Of a DNA stretch of 64,000 nucleotides, positions 62,673-64,000 are shown piece by piece. The stretch lies in NCBI GenBank assembly GCA_016125095.1, contig WGMK01000024.1, positions 1-64,000 on the forward strand, given 5' to 3'. The translations under genes were made by a program, and so were the position numbers. Below the pieces are notes generated by a model. That model did not search any database and had not been told where the DNA came from. It saw nothing but the letters and a program-made list of their open reading frames with translations. Source of the DNA: Candidatus Hydrogenedens sp. Lineage in GTDB: Bacteria > Hydrogenedentota > Hydrogenedentia > Hydrogenedentales > JAEUWI01. Position 1 is the stretch's first letter. Every line of letters starts with the position of its first letter.

Positions 62673-63806
62673 ATGCGTCTTCGAGTCCTGATTTTGCTGC
62701 CGCTCGCGGCTACGATGTTTTCCTGCGCCCAGCTGGCCGACCGCAACAATGTTCGCGTGGCCAAGGTAGACGGCGAATATATCACGCGCGCCGACGTGTA
62801 CGACTACATTCGTTCGTTTCCCGATATGGTGCGCCCGCGCATCAACAACACGGCCGACATGCTCGCGATCCTCAACCGCATGGTGGATGCGCGCATCAAG
62901 GCGCAATATGTGGAACCGGTGATCATGGAGCGGCTCGACGAGGCGCAGCGCGCCGCCCTGCTGCAGGATATCGAGAACGAGGCGCGCGAGGAGTTCTACA
63001 AGCGGAGCGGCGAGCAGGGCGAGCAGATGCGCGCCGTATGGGGCATGGAGATTCCTGCGAACGACGAACCCACGGAATTGATGAAGGTTTACGGCCTTAC
63101 CGCCGATAGCCTGCGCGACACCAAGGCGTTCATCACCGCGCAGACCGAAGCGATAAGCCGCGAGATACTCGCAGACCGGGCGGTGCAGATCATGACCGGC
63201 GAGGCCTTGAAAAAGGGCGAGATCGACATTCCCCAGGACACCCTCGAACTCGAGTTCGCCTTTCAGAAGGAATCTCTCGTTGTGCCCGAGACGGTGACGT
63301 TTACGGGAATCCGCATCGCGGCGCGCGAGCCCGGGGCGGCGGAGAAGGCGAAGGCGGCGCGGCAGCGCATCGACAGCGGCGAACAGTTCGATTTCGTGGC
63401 CGAGGGCTTCCGTTCGCAGAGCCCGCAATCGGTTACCCAGAACACGCTTCAGCACAACGACAGCACGAAGAGCTTCGAGGACTTCTGGGCGGCGATCGAA
63501 GGCAAGGGGGCGGGCGAGGTGGCGGGCCCGATATTCATGCCGGCGTATCAGCAGATGGCCGTGGACGCCCAAGGCAATGCGCGGCAGGTGACGATTCCGG
63601 AGACGATCATGGTTATCCGCATCGACGCGCGCGAACCGCAGCGCCCGATGACGCTGCAGGAAGCGACGCCGCGTATCGCCCCGCCGCTGCTGGTGTCGGA
63701 GATGATGAAGAAACTGCGCGAGGCGCACGGCGTCGAGATCTACGAGGACAAGCTTCCTGAGGCCGGCCAGTTCAGCGGCGTGTCCAACGCCAAGCCGCTG
63801 GCCTGA
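62673..63806 (+). CDS. SurA/PrsA-like lipoprotein (periplasmic foldase)
   Basis: The 377-aa protein has a lipobox (LAATMFSC, Cys 18). An N-terminal SurA-type helical region follows (VRVAKVDGEYITRADVYDYIRSFPDMVRPRI), then a large helical middle, and a part near 220-310 with rotamase-like phrases (EQFDFVAEGFRSQSP, GEVAGPIFMPAY). The PPIase core is not clearly complete, so it may be a chaperone without isomerase activity. GGAG lies before ATG 62673. It is a second SurA-type gene in the window, unlike the secreted one at 33518. Confidence 0.78.
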   Translation: MRLRVLILLPLAATMFSCAQLADRNNVRVAKVDGEYITRADVYDYIRSFPDMVRPRINNTADMLAILNRMVDARIKAQYVEPVIMERLDEAQRAALLQDIENEAREEFYKRSGEQGEQMRAVWGMEIPANDEPTELMKVYGLTADSLRDTKAFITAQTEAISREILADRAVQIMTGEALKKGEIDIPQDTLELEFAFQKESLVVPETVTFTGIRIAAREPGAAEKAKAARQRIDSGEQFDFVAEGFRSQSPQSVTQNTLQHNDSTKSFEDFWAAIEGKGAGEVAGPIFMPAYQQMAVDAQGNARQVTIPETIMVIRIDAREPQRPMTLQEATPRIAPPLLVSEMMKKLREAHGVEIYEDKLPEAGQFSGVSNAKPLA

Positions 63807-63815
63807 TTACACCGC

Positions 63816-64000
63816 TTACGGTCCCGCGCAAAGGCCGTCCGGATCGATACCCTCTTCGCAGCGGTGCATGCCGTCGGCGTTGAAGAACTGGATCTGCCGC
63901 AATAGTTCGGACAGCGAGAGGATCCAGAACGGCGCCGCGTAATCCGCGGCACTGATGGCACAGGTCGCTCGCCCCAGCCCCGGCACCGTCCCGTCGACCC
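63816..64000 (-). CDS. dockerin-like tailed protein, C-terminal part (runs off the window)
   Basis: The minus-strand frame ends at TAA 63816-63818 and reads back to the edge: DYAAPFWILSLSELLRQIQFFNADGMHRCEEGIDPDGLCAGP-stop. It matches the last SELLR repeat and the C-x-E...DG(F/L)C end of the 1571-aa protein, with weaker Ca-binding positions. The N-terminal part is outside the window. Confidence 0.75.
   Translation of the reverse strand, partial: VDGTVPGLGRATCAISAADYAAPFWILSLSELLRQIQFFNADGMHRCEEGIDPDGLCAGP

Noticed and set aside
62144..63109. Plus-strand frame overlapping the divergent glycosidase and lipoprotein starts
   Set aside because: It runs out of frame through both genes and contains no motif.

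Overview
The window is about 64 kb of high-GC bacterial chromosome. I infer a Hydrogenedentes-like (or Planctomycetes/Lentisphaerae-type) member of the deep-branching Gram-negative bacteria. The evidence is a double-membrane gene set (TolC-family channel, SurA-like chaperones, lipoproteins), large secreted proteins with EGx (Glu-Gly-x) linkers and C-terminal EF-hand/dockerin-like tails, secreted WD40 propellers, and many TTG/GTG starts. No rRNA or tRNA gene is visible, so the phylum is a judgement, not a measurement.

Layout. 1-145: 3' end of an IS30-type insertion sequence. 477-3824: pdxJ, a 51-aa basic protein, a lipoprotein and a membrane-tethered SGNH hydrolase. 4017-11884: two large secreted WD40/Ig proteins in tandem on the minus strand, with a broken EF-hand tail between them. 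12183-26174: accessory and metabolic genes, including a membrane/spermidine-synthase/TPR fusion, GH31 glycosidase, esterase, M48 protease with zinc ribbons, NUDIX, HEAT, TIGR02757, a carboxypeptidase-regulatory-repeat protein, a SpoU methylase and a PEP-utilising enzyme. 26336-33384: a receiver-PAS-GGDEF diguanylate cyclase, a LysM/M23 peptidase, trpS, a strongly repetitive cysteine-rich exported protein, a hairpin-rich non-coding array, a cohesin-like membrane protein and a small membrane protein.

33518-43211 is a conserved housekeeping run: SurA-like PPIase, eno, FtsB-like, phoH, PgpH-type 7TM-HD phosphodiesterase, ybeY and two CNNM/CorC-type transport proteins. 43222-45251 looks like an insertion. 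It holds a kelch/EGx/dockerin-like gene and a MITE-like nested inverted-repeat element, and it is flanked by an 87-bp direct duplication of the 3' end of the second CorC gene. 45344-55169: polytopic membrane protein, acyl-CoA ligase, ndk, a 29-aa COX24-like basic protein, DUF1844, TolC-family protein, leuB, alpha/beta hydrolase, HNH protein. 55170-55510: hairpin repeats. 55525-60823: dapA, then the rpsF-ssb-rpsR-DUF2232-rplI-dnaB operon, all on the minus strand. 60926-64000: a glycoside hydrolase, a SurA-like lipoprotein and the 3' end of another dockerin-tailed protein that runs off the window.

How the parts may fit together. At least four loci end in the same kind of EF-hand/SELLR module (three intact, one broken), several carry EGx linkers, and one membrane-anchored protein has a cohesin-like domain. 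This makes a cell-surface, cohesin/dockerin-like display system plausible; it is an inference from motifs only. The most concrete unusual finding is the insertion at 43.2-45.3 kb, with its gene-end duplication and its MITE-like element bounded by an 11-bp direct repeat.
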